This document shows positions 1 through 9,961 of a stretch of DNA of 64,000 bases, piece by piece. Origin of the DNA: Spongilla lacustris (lineage: Eukaryota; Porifera; Demospongiae; Spongillida; Spongillidae); the NCBI GenBank assembly GCA_949361645.1, contig OX442437.1, positions 5,412,026-5,476,025 on the forward strand, written 5' to 3'. The first letter of the stretch is position 1. Each line of letters opens with the position of its first letter. The notes under the pieces are model-generated. The model did not search any database. It saw only the letters and a list, made by a program, of their open reading frames with translations, and was not told where the DNA came from. Made by a program: the position numbers and the translations under genes.

Positions 1-218
1 TAGCAACAAAAAAGGAGAATGCTAATGTGCAGATATAACATACCTGCATGTACTGACACCGATTACTATAACTAACTTAAGACACCAGTAACTATAACCA
101 ATTAAAAAAACATCAATAACTATAACATTAACCTAATCCTAATTTATATAAACACCTGTAGTCAAGACAACCATAGCAGGCCCTACACACACACACACCA
201 GCAGTACAGCCAAGTTAC

Positions 219-1726
219 CTGGCGATTCTGTTATTGTCACTTTTCCTCACCCTTCGGATGGCAGTGATGTTGTACTTGAGGAGATAGTGCTGGGCCAGAT
301 CTAAACGAGGACAACCGAGTTATCTCCACAGACCGGCCACCTCGCCAATACAAAGTTTGCCCAACCTGACAGTCCCTTCTCAGTTATCACAAGATCTGGC
401 TTGACAGCTATAATCTCATCACATATCTTCTGCACATACTCCTCTTCCAGCTGAAGCAGACGAGCAAAGTCTGTCTCCCCTGTGATCTCAACATTGGTCT
501 AGGAGGGGGAAATAAAGGTGCCCCTTTCTAAGGAGATATCCGTGGAAACATGCACTGTGCATATTTGCAATCAACATCGCTAATAGTCACGTCAATTATG
601 TACACACACGGTAATGATCCGGACCCATGAGGACATACAGTTAATCATTAAGACTTGTAAGAGCCATCAGTTCATGGACAATACAAGCATTAATTGCGGG
701 TTTAACGATTCAAGCAACCTCTTTCTAAGTGATAGATATTCAATGAAAAAAACTAGACCATTGCCAAAGCTCAGTACACTTGACACAAGCCAAAGTCCAC
801 TGAATTTTCCCCTAAAAATCATGTAACTAAAATCAATGCAGTGCTTATACCCCAGTCTATAAGGAAACGTCAGGCCAACTTTGGCAATGGTCTGACACTG
901 TGTTAGGATAAACTTATGACACACACTGTGCCAACCACAACGCCTCCCTTACAATACTCTCTTATGACACACACTGTGCCCCCCCCCCCCTCCCCCCCTT
1001 ATGACACACACTGTGCCCCCCCCCTCCCTCCCTTACAATACTCTCTTATGACACACACTGTGCCCCCCCCCCCTCCCCCTTACACACTGTGCCCCCCCCC
1101 TCCCCCTTATGACACACACTGTGCCCCCCCCTCCCCCCCTTACAATACTCTCTCCTTTCTTGTACTCCAGAGCACAGTCCAGTAGGACGATACGTGGGTT
1201 CTCTATGCGTCTATGCGAGTTGTGTGCGGAGGAAGTGAAGGAGATGGCAAAAAAAAAAAAACAAACACCTCATTACCTTCTCATCTTGGGGTGAGGGATG
1301 TCCTTGTTAAGCATCACCCCGCACAGCACCTCAGAGTCTTCAATACTTCCTCCTGGGATCTTAAATAGAATAGATGTAAAATGGCCTTGAAAACGCTCAA
1401 AGGGGCTGCCATTACAATGTGTACACACACATATACACACTGGTGTTGTCAGAAAATTGTAGCATAAGAGTATCAGCGATCACATCAGCAATCTATGGTC
1501 ATCACCCAACACCAACACCAAAGTGATCAAGCACAGGCACACACACACAAGCACGCACATAGGCACACACACAGGCACACAGGCACAAACAAAAGCACAC
1601 AATACCTTCTCCACACGAGCGTATCGCTTGATATCTATCTCCATCTTGCCATTCTTCTCAACAGATACAGTCTTGACAGCAGTAAAAGCAAGCTCACATG
1701 CAAGAGTAGACCTAACCGGGGGGGGG

Positions 1727-1758
<32 letters not shown>

Positions 1759-2800
1759 AAGCAAAAAAGTACAGGTAAATGTTTGAAATTTGATGCACCA
1801 CTCATGGTAAAAGCTCTCACCATTTCCGAACAAACTTGGTGCCAATAGAGCTACCCACAATCTTCTTTAACTGGTCCACACTAGTAGTATCCACAGGTAC
1901 ACTACAGGGGGAGGGGCCAGTATTGCTGCTGCTAGTGTTAGCCACACCCACCTTATCTTCTCCTTGGTGACCGCCAGTATGTCCTCCAGTGCCTGCCGGT
2001 ATGCCCTGATGATGACAGTTGGGTGCATCTGCTGTTCCAGGAATGGCTGGGCTGCAGCCAACATCTCCCCAGCTGAGGGGGACCAACAAAACACTAGTGA
2101 TCTCACTCCAATAATGTATATGCAATTGTACCGAGAAGGTAACTTCTGAAGGTAGTGAAGTTACCATCATGTGTAATGGTACCGACAAGGTATATCTACA
2201 GCTACCTGCTTTTCTCGTGACACTTAAGCATACCTAGTATGATGACTGATGTCGTGCCATCTCCTACTTCCTCATCTTGAGTGCGGCTGATTTCGATCAT
2301 CGACTTTGCAGCCGGGTGTTGGACTTGGATCTGTACATGGGACACAACCGAGCTACTCACACGTGAGCAGAACTACACGATTGAACGGACCTCTCTGAGG
2401 ATTGCGTTGCCGTCATTGGTCATCACAATGCCACCCATGGGATCCATCAGCATCTATAATACCGGTACCGTAAATACATGACCGCCTCTTTTAAAGGCAT
2501 GGACGTGCAATACCTTCAACATAGCTCTCGGGCCAAGACATGTCCGAATGATATCCGCAATGTTCTGCCGTTCAGTAAGTAGTTATTTATTACAACACGA
2601 GCCCAGTTCTAATTGTGAGACACACCTTGGCTGCCTCAATATTCCCTGCTTGCGCCTTCTTGCCGCTGTCCCGTTTTGTGTTCTGATCTAGTGTTGGCAG
2701 GACATTCCAATAAGTGCACACCAACCACCACTGCTCTTGTCAAGAAGAGGGCTACAGCGGAACAGGACTTACTCAGAACCAAAACAGGTGCCGAAAACAT
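219..2800 (-). CDS. CCT3: CCT3 / TCP-1 gamma chaperonin subunit, 5' part (12 exons, 3' end outside window)
   Basis: Encodes the gamma subunit of the cytosolic TRiC/CCT chaperonin, which folds actin, tubulin and other proteins with ATP. Exons on the minus strand, in order: 2773-2800, 2626-2687, 2514-2564, 2391-2453, 2234-2330, 1952-2072, 1821-1901, 1606-1711, 1277-1359, 1144-1210, 366-498, 219-300. All junctions are GT-AG and phase-consistent, giving 324 codons plus 2 nt, about 60% of the ~545-residue family length. The start MFSAPVLVL resembles other CCT3 N-termini. Visible group II chaperonin motifs are [25 protein letters not shown] (nucleotide-binding loop), [15 protein letters not shown] and [12 protein letters not shown]. 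Introns are 50-246 nt except intron 10 (645 nt). The last third lies left of base 1. It diverges from RPL36 over a 209-bp promoter. The identification is by motif recall, without an alignment, but is very secure. Confidence 0.97.
913..1141 (+). repeat. C-rich minisatellite inside CCT3 intron 10
   Basis: Units built on TTATGACACACACTGTG followed by runs of 7-10 C and CTCCC repeat about 8 times with length variation, ending next to the exon 10 donor at 1143. In the CCT3 transcript the tract is G-rich, with many runs of seven or more G directly after the 5' splice site. Open frames across it are repeat artefacts. Confidence 0.9.
1718..1758 (+). repeat. Poly-G (coding-strand poly-C) tract at the CCT3 intron 7 acceptor
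   Basis: Forty of 41 bases are G on the plus strand, with one A at 1729. On the CCT3 coding strand this is poly-C placed a few bases before the AG at 1713-1712, so it occupies the polypyrimidine-tract position of intron 7. Length is likely to vary between individuals and to be error-prone in assembly. Confidence 0.85.
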
Positions 2801-3009
2801 GGACATCGTAGGCTTTAAATCGATTCCAGAGTCCCACAGCAACCACGTGGCTAGATTACAATTCCCCGCGCATGCGCATTTCTTTCTCTTTCACACAACA
2901 CACCTGGGTAAGTGAAGTGTATCTACCTCCACTAGTCGAATCATCATCCACTTGAACTCAACCAGAGAGCCTGATTCCATAAAAATGCTTCCTTTTCACC
3001 GTAGCGGTA
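2801..3009. promoter_or_regulatory. Bidirectional CCT3-RPL36 promoter
   Basis: These 209 bp separate the two divergent start codons, so both promoters must lie here or extend into the genes. It holds CACGTG at 2844-2849 and a perfect NRF1-type palindrome at 2868-2877. A pyrimidine tract, CTTCCTTTTC at 2988-2997, 12 nt before the RPL36 ATG, looks like the 5'TOP element typical of ribosomal-protein mRNAs. No clear TATA box is seen. Promoter function is inferred from position and motifs. Confidence 0.8.
2868..2877. promoter_or_regulatory. NRF1-type palindrome GCGCATGCGC
   Basis: The bases C-GCGCATGCGC-A at 2867-2878 match the full NRF1 consensus YGCGCAYGCGCR with no mismatch. NRF1 sites are common in divergent housekeeping promoters of animals. 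It is one of few CpG-dense spots in the first 10 kb. Confidence 0.7.
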
Positions 3010-3521
3010 ATGGCTCCGCAATACGAGATGTGTGTTGGCCCTAATAAGGGTCACAAGGTTACCAAGTTGCCCAAAACAGAAAGACCGGCAAGGAGGAGAG
3101 GGGTAAGTATTTCTGTGAGTGCGGACAAAGGCTCGTTGAGTGGGACTGCATTTGTTTTAACTAGCAACTCAATAAGCGAGTTAAGTTCGTTCGAGACCTT
3201 GTAAAGGAGGTGTGCGGTTTGGCACCGTACGAGAAACGACTTATTGAGTTGTTGAAAATCCAAAAGGACAAGAGAGCACTGAAGTTTGCAAAGAGAAGGG
3301 TAAGTCTGAAGTTAAAAAAAAAAGGGTGTTTTAGGCTTTCATGCATTCTATGAACATGAACTATTTATGCATTTCCCACCCAGCTTGGGTCACACAAGCG
3401 CGGTAAAAAGAAGCGAGAGGAAATGCAGGGTGTACTGCAGGCACAGAAGAAAGCTCATGCAGCGGCTCAGGCTGCTGCTGCTGCGGCTGCGGCAGCCGCC
3501 CAAACTGCCACGACTGCATAG
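3010..3521 (+). CDS. RPL36: Ribosomal protein eL36 (RPL36), complete, 3 exons
   Basis: A component of the large cytosolic ribosomal subunit. Exons are 3010-3102, 3165-3299 and 3384-3521 (stop TAG at 3519-3521), with 62- and 84-nt introns, GT-AG, all phase 0. The 121-residue product carries the eL36 signatures [11 protein letters not shown] near residues 10-20, [10 protein letters not shown] around 46-55, and [12 protein letters not shown] around 65-76, followed by a basic segment [11 protein letters not shown]. Most eL36 proteins are about 102-106 residues. The excess here is an alanine-rich C-terminal tail ([15 protein letters not shown]). A pyrimidine tract upstream fits a 5'TOP mRNA. It is divergent from CCT3. 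Identity is secure from several family motifs in order. Confidence 0.97.
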
Positions 3522-4018
3522 TGCGCCTCAATTGACAGTCAGAAACACTCGATATTCTAGTGTACTGTGTTGTGTGGTCCTTCAATATTGTTTCCCGAAA
3601 TGGTCTTCGTCAAAACCGAAATACATACACCTGGTCCTGGGGATCAGATATGCGCATCCCCGGGCGATGTTCAGGGTGGCAATTTCAGGCTTAAAGCAAT
3701 AGCCTAGTGTGTGCTGATGTATTGTTTAAACTAAGGCCAGGCAAAGTTGGCATGATATAATTCAGTAAGACAATTCGTTGTAGAATAATGTCATTTGCCT
3801 TGTTACAAAATATATGAGAAAGGCCCAGGTGTTTTGTGTTGGCCTGCTTGAATTTACTACACATGCAGAATGCCATTTTCATATCGATACCTCCCATATA
3901 GAGATATTGTAATCCATCAATGTAATAACTCGAGACTTCGATTTCATTCTAACAAGATGTACAATAATTTTAATGCTTATGTTATGAACATCACATACAA
4001 TCAACACAGAATAGCTAA
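3522..4018. other. Downstream flank of RPL36, no gene seen
   Basis: AT-rich sequence following RPL36, presumably including its 3' UTR. No clear AATAAA was fixed and no coding homology was recognised in six frames. Confidence 0.5.
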
Positions 4019-4222
4019 TTTACTCCCAAGAATGAGACCAGAGGAGCATCATCATCAAATCCCAACCCACTTCTCCATTTGATGCGTGACCTTCTCAGAC
4101 ACAAGCTCTTTGAGGGAACCCCAGTAAAGAAGCAAGCCATGAACACTTTTAGGACAGAGCAGGTCATGTGGTTTAGGAAAGTGACTAGCCAAGTCCATGC
4201 ACTGAAAGGAGAAATGGGGTGA
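4019..4222 (+). other. Exon-like open stretch, unrecognised
   Basis: An uninterrupted 67-codon plus-strand frame with balanced, protein-like composition, including MRDLLRHKLFEGTPVKKQ and EQVMWFRKVTSQVHALK, ending at TGA 4220-4222. A GTGAAA at 4219-4224 could alternatively act as a splice donor. No domain is recognised. It may be an exon, a transposon fragment, or chance. Confidence 0.2.
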
Positions 4223-4769
4223 AAGTGCCTCTTCTGTCTTCTACTGCACATTTGTACATTCTCTCTTTCCTCAAGCCTGTGGACTACATGAAGATTCAAG
4301 AATGGCATCATTACAAAGACACAATTCTATAAATGAAATTCAAGCACTTTATATAAATAGATCCCACTGATGTGGTTGATTGTTTACATAGACTCAAAGC
4401 TACAACACCAAACAAAGCCCTGCTGGACACCTCCTGTATGTGTGTAGTACATCGTGATTCATAATATACATTCCATACCGCTCTACATTTCATGATCTAC
4501 ACATACCATATATAGCATCAACAGACCACAAGTTCTTCATGCTCATTCCCCACATCATTTGTACCAAACCAGTTTGGCACAGTACAATCCTGTTGGGACT
4601 TACGGGCAGCAGGGCCAATGCCCCATTGGCCAGGGGGACACTGTTCCATATAGGACAGACTACAGTAGACTGATTGTCATTTCAAGATTGGTTGAGAATA
4701 ACACCTTTTGCACACCTGTGAATAAATATCAAGTACCTTCAAACACTGCTGGATAATAATTACATTGGA

Positions 4770-5025
4770 TCCATTCATGATGTAATGAGCCTGATGCTTC
4801 CAGTTTATAGTGGGACTGCTGTTAATTTGCCGTGCCTTGTGAATTCCTTTGTAGATCCATAGTTGTACACTGGCATCAGGGTTAACTGGAATCAACTCTT
4901 CAAGACTCAGAGTGAATTATATGTAGTCAATGGTGTAAGACCAGAAACAGTGTGTGGTATATATTCTTAGTGCATGTGGCATCAACACGAAGGTGTTCTT
5001 GTGGCTGCAACTAAACCAAAACACA
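4770..5025. repeat. Dispersed repeat, partial copy of the 23.25-23.56 and 33.89-34.30 kb segments
   Basis: Shares the phrases GCTGATGCTTCCA, GGGACTGCTG, CCTTGTGAATTCC and GGTGTTCTTGTGGCTG in the same order with segments near 23.27-23.56 and 33.91-34.28 kb. It is an isolated, diverged copy of the exon-like family described there. Confidence 0.55.
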
Positions 5026-5149
5026 AAGCCTTTGTCATGTTGACACATCCCATGCGAGGATATCTTTAACTTGGTTGGCTGCTCAAATGAGTAAGACATG
5101 TCAACCAACCATTGGGCCAGCTGTAATGTTGTTTGGATCGTAGATTTGA

Positions 5150-5530
5150 CGCTGACTGAGGACTGATTTGAGGCTGATTCATATTGTCATAGAGAATCAG
5201 ATAATTATTGCTATGGGAAGGATTTATATGGATATAAAAGGGTTCAATGGTGATCCACAGATGGGTGTTGTCTGGCCCAATAGCAGATACATGCTCCAAA
5301 AAGGGTTAAAAAAATCCCTAATCAATATTCATGTCTCAGAGTTGATGCCGAACCAGTCTCTCTGTCTGACCAGCTGAAACTCTTTTGGGAACTTGAAGTA
5401 CTGGCTAAACAGTGATAAGGATGCTTGCCAAGAGATAATTAGTACCATCAGGTTCAAGAAAGGTTAGTATCAAGTACCACTGCCCTGAAAGTAGTTCCAT
5501 CATGGTACGTACTACTTGAAACATATTGAT
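5150..5530 (+). pseudogene. BEL/Pao-type retrotransposon remnant (protease-RT junction)
   Basis: A broken plus-strand frame reads DAEPVSLSDQLKLFWELE, then after stops TIRFKKG and YQVPLP. This order resembles the BEL/Pao pol region before the reverse transcriptase palm, where FWELE and a GRY-V-LPWK-like motif are typical. In-frame stops occur at the LAKQ end and in KKG-stop-YQV. A second copy is at 17.17-17.49 kb, where HRWVVSGPIS just upstream supports the same family. The family call is from motif memory. Confidence 0.5.
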
Positions 5531-6114
5531 AAGGGCTTTCTAATGATTTGTGTGGAGGAGAGGGAATGAGATGCTCTTCATTTCCTATGTCTCCTTATGG
5601 GTCCCAACATATGTGGTTGCCTAAAGTGGCACGAACATGTGCCCTGTTGCCCCTTACTGTCATGAGCATATTGTGGATTTTAGGATTGGTTCTCAGCTGT
5701 GTTGATCCTTTATTTGGCATGTGAGTTTGCCCCAAACTTTAGTATTGTTTTTAGTCAATGCTGAAGGGCTTCATCAGTTGAAGCACCTGTCACAATATTA
5801 TCTGCATAAAAGGAGTCTTAATCATTTGTGGATGAGAACTTTGATACTGTTCAATATGGTATCTGATAGTTTAATGCAACCGGAATGATGATTTAACCTC
5901 AGTGGTCGGATCTTCTTCAGCAAGTAGAGGCTTGCTGTTGAGAGGTACATGTAGGCTGGGATGAGGATGAAGTTTGTCGAGTTGAAATCAAAATCAAATC
6001 AGCTTGTCTTAACTCAGTCACCAAAACTAGCCAGCCTCTACTCAGCTACCTCTACTCAGCTGCCTTTACTCAGCTACCTCTACTCAGCTACCTCTACTCA
6101 GCCAGCTTCAACTA
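5531..6114. repeat. Rearranged repeat flank with TACTCAGCTACC-like low complexity
   Basis: A segment (about 5690-5750) is the inverse of 17610-17670, showing rearrangement between the two copies of this locus. Bases 6020-6105 are a degenerate CTCAGCTACCTCTA repeat leading into the terminal inverted repeat. No gene was seen. Confidence 0.5.
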
Positions 6115-7140
6115 CACTATGCGCCAATAAAACGTTGACACAAGGCATTACGCTATGATGTACTATGGTAAAAATATGACTGTAACTGCAAATAATTACA
6201 CTGCACTTTGTCTGTGTATGTAAAGGTGTCCTGTGTATGTAGCGGTGTCCTGTGTATGTAGCGGTGTCCTGTGTGTTTAGCGGTGTCCTGTGTATGTAGA
6301 GGTGTCCTGTGTATGTAATGGTGTCCTGTGTATGTAGAGGTGTCCTGTGTATGTAACAGTGTATATAGCGGTGTCCTGTGTATGTAACAGTGTATATAGC
6401 GGTGTCCTGTGTATGTAGCGGTGTCCTGTGTATGTAACAGTGTCCTGTGTATGTAGCAGTGTCCTGTGTATGTAACCGTGTCCTGTGTATGTTGTGGTGT
6501 CCTGTGTATGTAGCGGTGTCCTGTGTATGTTGTGGTGTCCTGTGTATGTAGCGGTGTCCTGTGTATGTAACGGTGTATGTCGAGCGGTGTCCTGTGTATG
6601 TAGAGGTGTCCTGTGTATGTAGAGGTGTCCTGTGTATGTAGAGGTGTCCTGTGTATGTAGAGGTGTCCTGTGTATGTAGAGGTGTCCTGTGTATGTAGAG
6701 GTGTCCTGTGTATGTAGAGGTGTCCTGTGTATGTAATCGTGTCCTGTGTATGTAACCGTGTCCTGTGTATGTAGTGGTGTCCTGTGTATGTAGCGGTGTC
6801 CTGTGTATGTAGCCGTGTCCTGTGTATGTAGAGGTGTCCTGCGTATGTAATGGTGTCTTGTATATGTAATGGTGTCCTGTGTATGTAACCGTGTCCTGTG
6901 TATGTAGAGCGGTGTCCTGTGTATGTAGAGGTGTCCTGTGTATGTAGAGCGGTGTCCTGTGTATGTAACAGTGTCCTCTGTGTACAGGTGTGTGAACAGA
7001 GTCCTTTGCGTATGGTGTGTAATGTTATAACTAAAGAAATATTAATAAAGTGCAACATAATTATTTGCGGTTATGATTGTGATTGTACCATAGTACAATC
7101 ATAGCATGATGCCTTGTGTCTTTTTTATTGGCACATAATG
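6115..7140. mobile_element. TIR element carrying a minisatellite, copy 1
   Basis: The left end CACTATGCGCCAATAAAACG (6115-) and a right end that is its near reverse complement (to 7140) form ~90-bp terminal inverted repeats (about 6115-6208 and 7050-7140). Both are bounded by TA (6113-6114, 7141-7142), as in Tc1/mariner-type insertions. The interior is a 19-bp minisatellite and no transposase is present. A second copy with the same ends is at 18173-19008. It is non-autonomous and MITE-like. Confidence 0.8.
6222..6976 (+). repeat. 19-bp minisatellite (core of the TIR element)
   Basis: About 39 units of TGTCCTGTGTATGTAGAGG with variable last bases and a few shortened units (for example 6354-6370). 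Because 19 is not a multiple of 3, the three minus frames cycle and a 301-codon open frame (6153-7058) results. That frame is a by-product, not evidence of a protein. Confidence 0.9.
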
Positions 7141-7249
7141 TAATTGAAGCCTCAATGCAGTCCTCAGCCACCCTAAATACAGCCATCAGCTAGCCGCCAA
7201 TCTGTACTAAGTCAGACTCAAAATCTACCACCCTAACTCATCGTATCTG

Positions 7250-7400
7250 AACACTAGTGGGCCTTATCCCAACACTAGTGGGCCTTATCCCAACACTAGT
7301 GGGCCTCATCCCGACACTAGTGGGCCTCATCCCAACACTAGTGGGCCTCATCCCAACACTAGTGGGCCTTATCCCAACACTACTGGGCCTTATCCCAACC
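7250..7400 (+). repeat. 21-bp minisatellite
   Basis: Seven units of ACACTAGTGGGCCTYATCCC plus one base, with C/T variation. The period is a multiple of three, so both strands show repeated heptapeptides such as GLIPTLV. No independent sign of coding. Confidence 0.9.
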
Positions 7401-7905
7401 TGTTTCCTCGCACCAGCCTCTACTCTCACAGTCCTCAGGCAGTCACAACCACCAAGTCAGCCTCAACTGAATTCACCAGAGCCTAAATCAACACAGCCAG
7501 CCTCCACTCAGTCCCCAGTCAGCCAGACATCCACTCAGTCCTTAGTTAGCCTTCACTCAATGCTTAGTCAGCCTCAACTTAGTCCTGTCAGCATCAACTC
7601 AGTCCTTAGAATCAGTCAGTCAGTGTCAATTCAAGTCAGCCTCATCCCTGTCAGCCTCAACTAATCTAAACCAACAAAGCCAGCCTCAACTCCTACAACT
7701 ATCAGCGTCTCAACTCACGACTCAGTCTGCTTCAACCCAACTAGCTGCTTCATCACAGCCTACCTTAAAAACAGCCAGCCTGTACTCAGTTATTCAGCCT
7801 CAAACAAGTCAGCTTCAATGCTGTCAACTCAGTCAGCCTGCTGAACCTCTCAACTCAGTCAGCCTGCGGAATCTCTCAACTCAGTCAAAACACATCTCAG
7901 CCCTT
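7400..7905. repeat. CAGCCTCAACTCAGTC low-complexity tract
   Basis: An irregular repetition of CAGCC / TCAACTCAGTC words. The same vocabulary flanks the TIR elements at 6.0 kb, 18.1 kb and 19.0-19.1 kb. No gene was seen. Confidence 0.7.
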
Positions 7906-8019
7906 GATACTAGATGGTAGTAGCCAGTGGTCATACCCCAGAAAATGTACTCAAGCTGAGTCCAAGGACATCACTTGACCACTGCCATATTCAACAAGTT
8001 GTAGATGTCAGCTCAGAGG

Positions 8020-8290
8020 TTGCCTTCAATGATGCTCCCTGACTTCTTTGGATTTGATTACCATTCCTGCAGACCATGGAGTTGATTCTTCTATATTGTT
8101 AATGATTCCATTGCTCTCCATCTTATTCAGCGCTTCTCGCATTTTATCACGGAGGTGGCAGGAGAATTGATTGAAGAGTGCAGATTAAGGCACTGCATCT
8201 GCCTGCAGCAGCTTAATTTCTTAAGACCGTTATTTACCAGTCCTGAAAACACTGCTAGAAACGTTTTCTGAAATGTTTAGACTCTGCACA
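8020..8290 (-). pseudogene. Gypsy-type reverse transcriptase remnant (N-terminal part)
   Basis: The minus-strand translation contains KLLQADAVP, then RDKMREALNKMESNGIINNI and STPWSAGMVIKSKEV. This matches the order of gypsy RT N-termini (a basic 'P-R-R-P' region, an 'L-x-x-M-E-x-x-G-I-I' helix, then 'W-x-x-G-M-V-V-x-x-K'). A stop follows VP and the conserved YxDD palm is absent. It is opposite in strand to the RT piece at 8.6-8.9 kb. Confidence 0.55.
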
Positions 8291-8639
8291 GGGTGTCAAT
8301 CACCTGAGTACAGAGGGCAGAGGGCCACCACCGCTATGATATGAAAAGCGGGGGGTGCTGTCAGCTTCTGCCCTGATGCAATGTTTGTACAATAAGTGGA
8401 AAAGGCAAAACACTCCAGCATCCGAAGAGGGTAACAGACCAATTGCCCTGATCCCCCCTGGGCTGTAAATAGATGGGTGATGCTAGGCTAATTCAGTTGC
8501 CAACACATCATGTACCCCGTGCTTGGCAGAGAAAGTGAAGCTAAGGAGCTGAAAGAAAAAGTGGATTCTAGCGAATTCCCTTCACAGATAATGATGGTGA
8601 AAAAGATGGAGATGTGCTTAGACTACATGGGTTGGAAGC

Positions 8640-8890
8640 ATAGCCCAGAGTGGGCAAGGCAAGGTTTATTTCCACGTTGGACCTTACACTAAAGGTTATT
8701 GGCAGATTAAAGTTATGTCATTTGGTCATAGTGCAGCCCCGGCATTGTTCCAGAGATTAAAAGACCAGCTGCTGCTGCTGCAGTTTATATGGCATGGTCA
8801 TTTTTAGCAGTACTTGGGAAGATCAAGAAAGTCTACTTTGGCTTGACAAGTTAATACCAGAGATTATGCAACAGTTGTGGTTCCATTGAC
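8640..8890 (+). pseudogene. Gypsy-type reverse transcriptase remnant (palm part)
   Basis: The plus strand shows FISTLDLT, then in another frame GYWQIKVMSFGHSAAPALFQ and RLKDQLLLL. This is the gypsy palm block (D-L-x-x-GYWQ-x-x-FG-x-x-x-AP-x-x-FQ-R-L). The YxDD segment that should follow around 8800 is degraded. At least one frameshift is present. Confidence 0.6.
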
Positions 8891-9024
8891 AGACCTGTGA
8901 TGAGGTAAGCTGGGTTGAGGCAGACTGGTTGATTTGAGGTTAACTAATTAGAGGCTGCCAGAATGCAATGCACTGAGACTAACTTGTACAGTCGGAGTGA
9001 TAGAAAATGGAATATTCAGATTGT

Positions 9025-9950
9025 TGGTCTGAAGGCACATATTTGAAGAAGGGAAGATGGTTTCCAGGCAAGGAATTCAGTGTTTTGAAGCAACAGGTTC
9101 AATTAGTCGGAAGAAGGAAGCGAATGATTATCCAAAGTGATGTAAGTGGTAAAAGCTATTGCTGACCAGATGAAGGTGGCAACAAGAGATCAGCACTTTA
9201 GCTTAATTGTCTACTTCAATCTAAAGGACACTAGTTCTCAATATGAACCATCCTTGGCTGTCAGCAAGTGTGCTGTGGTAGAGCGTACTGCCAGACCTTT
9301 CAAAAGTATAGCAGTTGGAATGGAATGGGTGAGGCCAAACATTGGCGAGGCATTGCATGTTGATGGATTTAGTAATGTTATCTGGTCAGATGAGAGCACC
9401 ATCCAATGCATCGCTGGTTTTGTTGCTACAAGCAAGGAAAACTGCCCAGGATATGTGTCTTATATGCGTTTGAATATGAATTTCCAATTTAGAACCAAGC
9501 ATCCTGTCAAAGTTCACATCTGGGCAGGCTTAAGTATGTGTGGGCTCACAGAAATCTGCATATTTGAGGGAATCATAAAAGCTCCACTTCTACACAGTAG
9601 AACATTGCTACCTTTCATACAGGACACCTGCCCAGGTGGTTAAAGAGGTTTGTGCAGGACAATAACCATAAAAATACGTCCAGGGTAGCACAGCAGTTCC
9701 TGCAAGACGACCGCGTTAACTAGTGGAAAACACCAGCTGAGTCTCCTGGCTGTAACCCAATAATCTATGCTTGTTAAGAAGGTAAGCCCAGAACAAAGGA
9801 TGAGCTTGTTCAGGGTATTCTGCAGTTCTGGAATACTGTTGATGTTTAAAATACATCAAACACCTGAGGATGGGACCAAGAGTCATAGAATTGAATGCGG
9901 TGGGAAATGGCTACTGAACACAGCATTGCACATGTATGTTTATAGTAATT
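9025..9950 (+). pseudogene. Tc1-like transposase pseudogene
   Basis: An N-terminal helix-turn-helix remnant (IQCFEATGSISRKKEA) is followed by a long frame (9146-9643) with NVIWSDEST, KHPVKVHIWAGLS, EICIFEGII and TLLPFIQD. All are strong Tc1-family landmarks. The first catalytic Asp is in WSDES (9389-9391) and the second in QDNNHK (9658-9660, after a frameshift). The position of the third acidic residue in SP-x-CNPI is Gly (9748-9750). Several stops and frameshifts mean it is dead. The MITE at 9962 begins directly after it. Confidence 0.85.
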
Positions 9951-9961
9951 GTATATATATA

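Noticed and set aside
916..1185. Pro-rich plus-strand frame
   Set aside because: It is the C-rich minisatellite of CCT3 intron 10, antisense to the gene.
1480..1860. 126-codon minus frame with poly-Pro
   Set aside because: It fuses CCT3 exon 8 to intronic CA and poly-C tracts; homology supports the spliced exon (1606-1711) only.
6153..7058. 301-codon minus frame rich in Thr, His, Tyr and Gly
   Set aside because: Generated by the 19-bp minisatellite; 19 is not a multiple of 3, so the peptide period is 19 residues. The paralogous locus at 18.5-18.9 kb does not preserve it.
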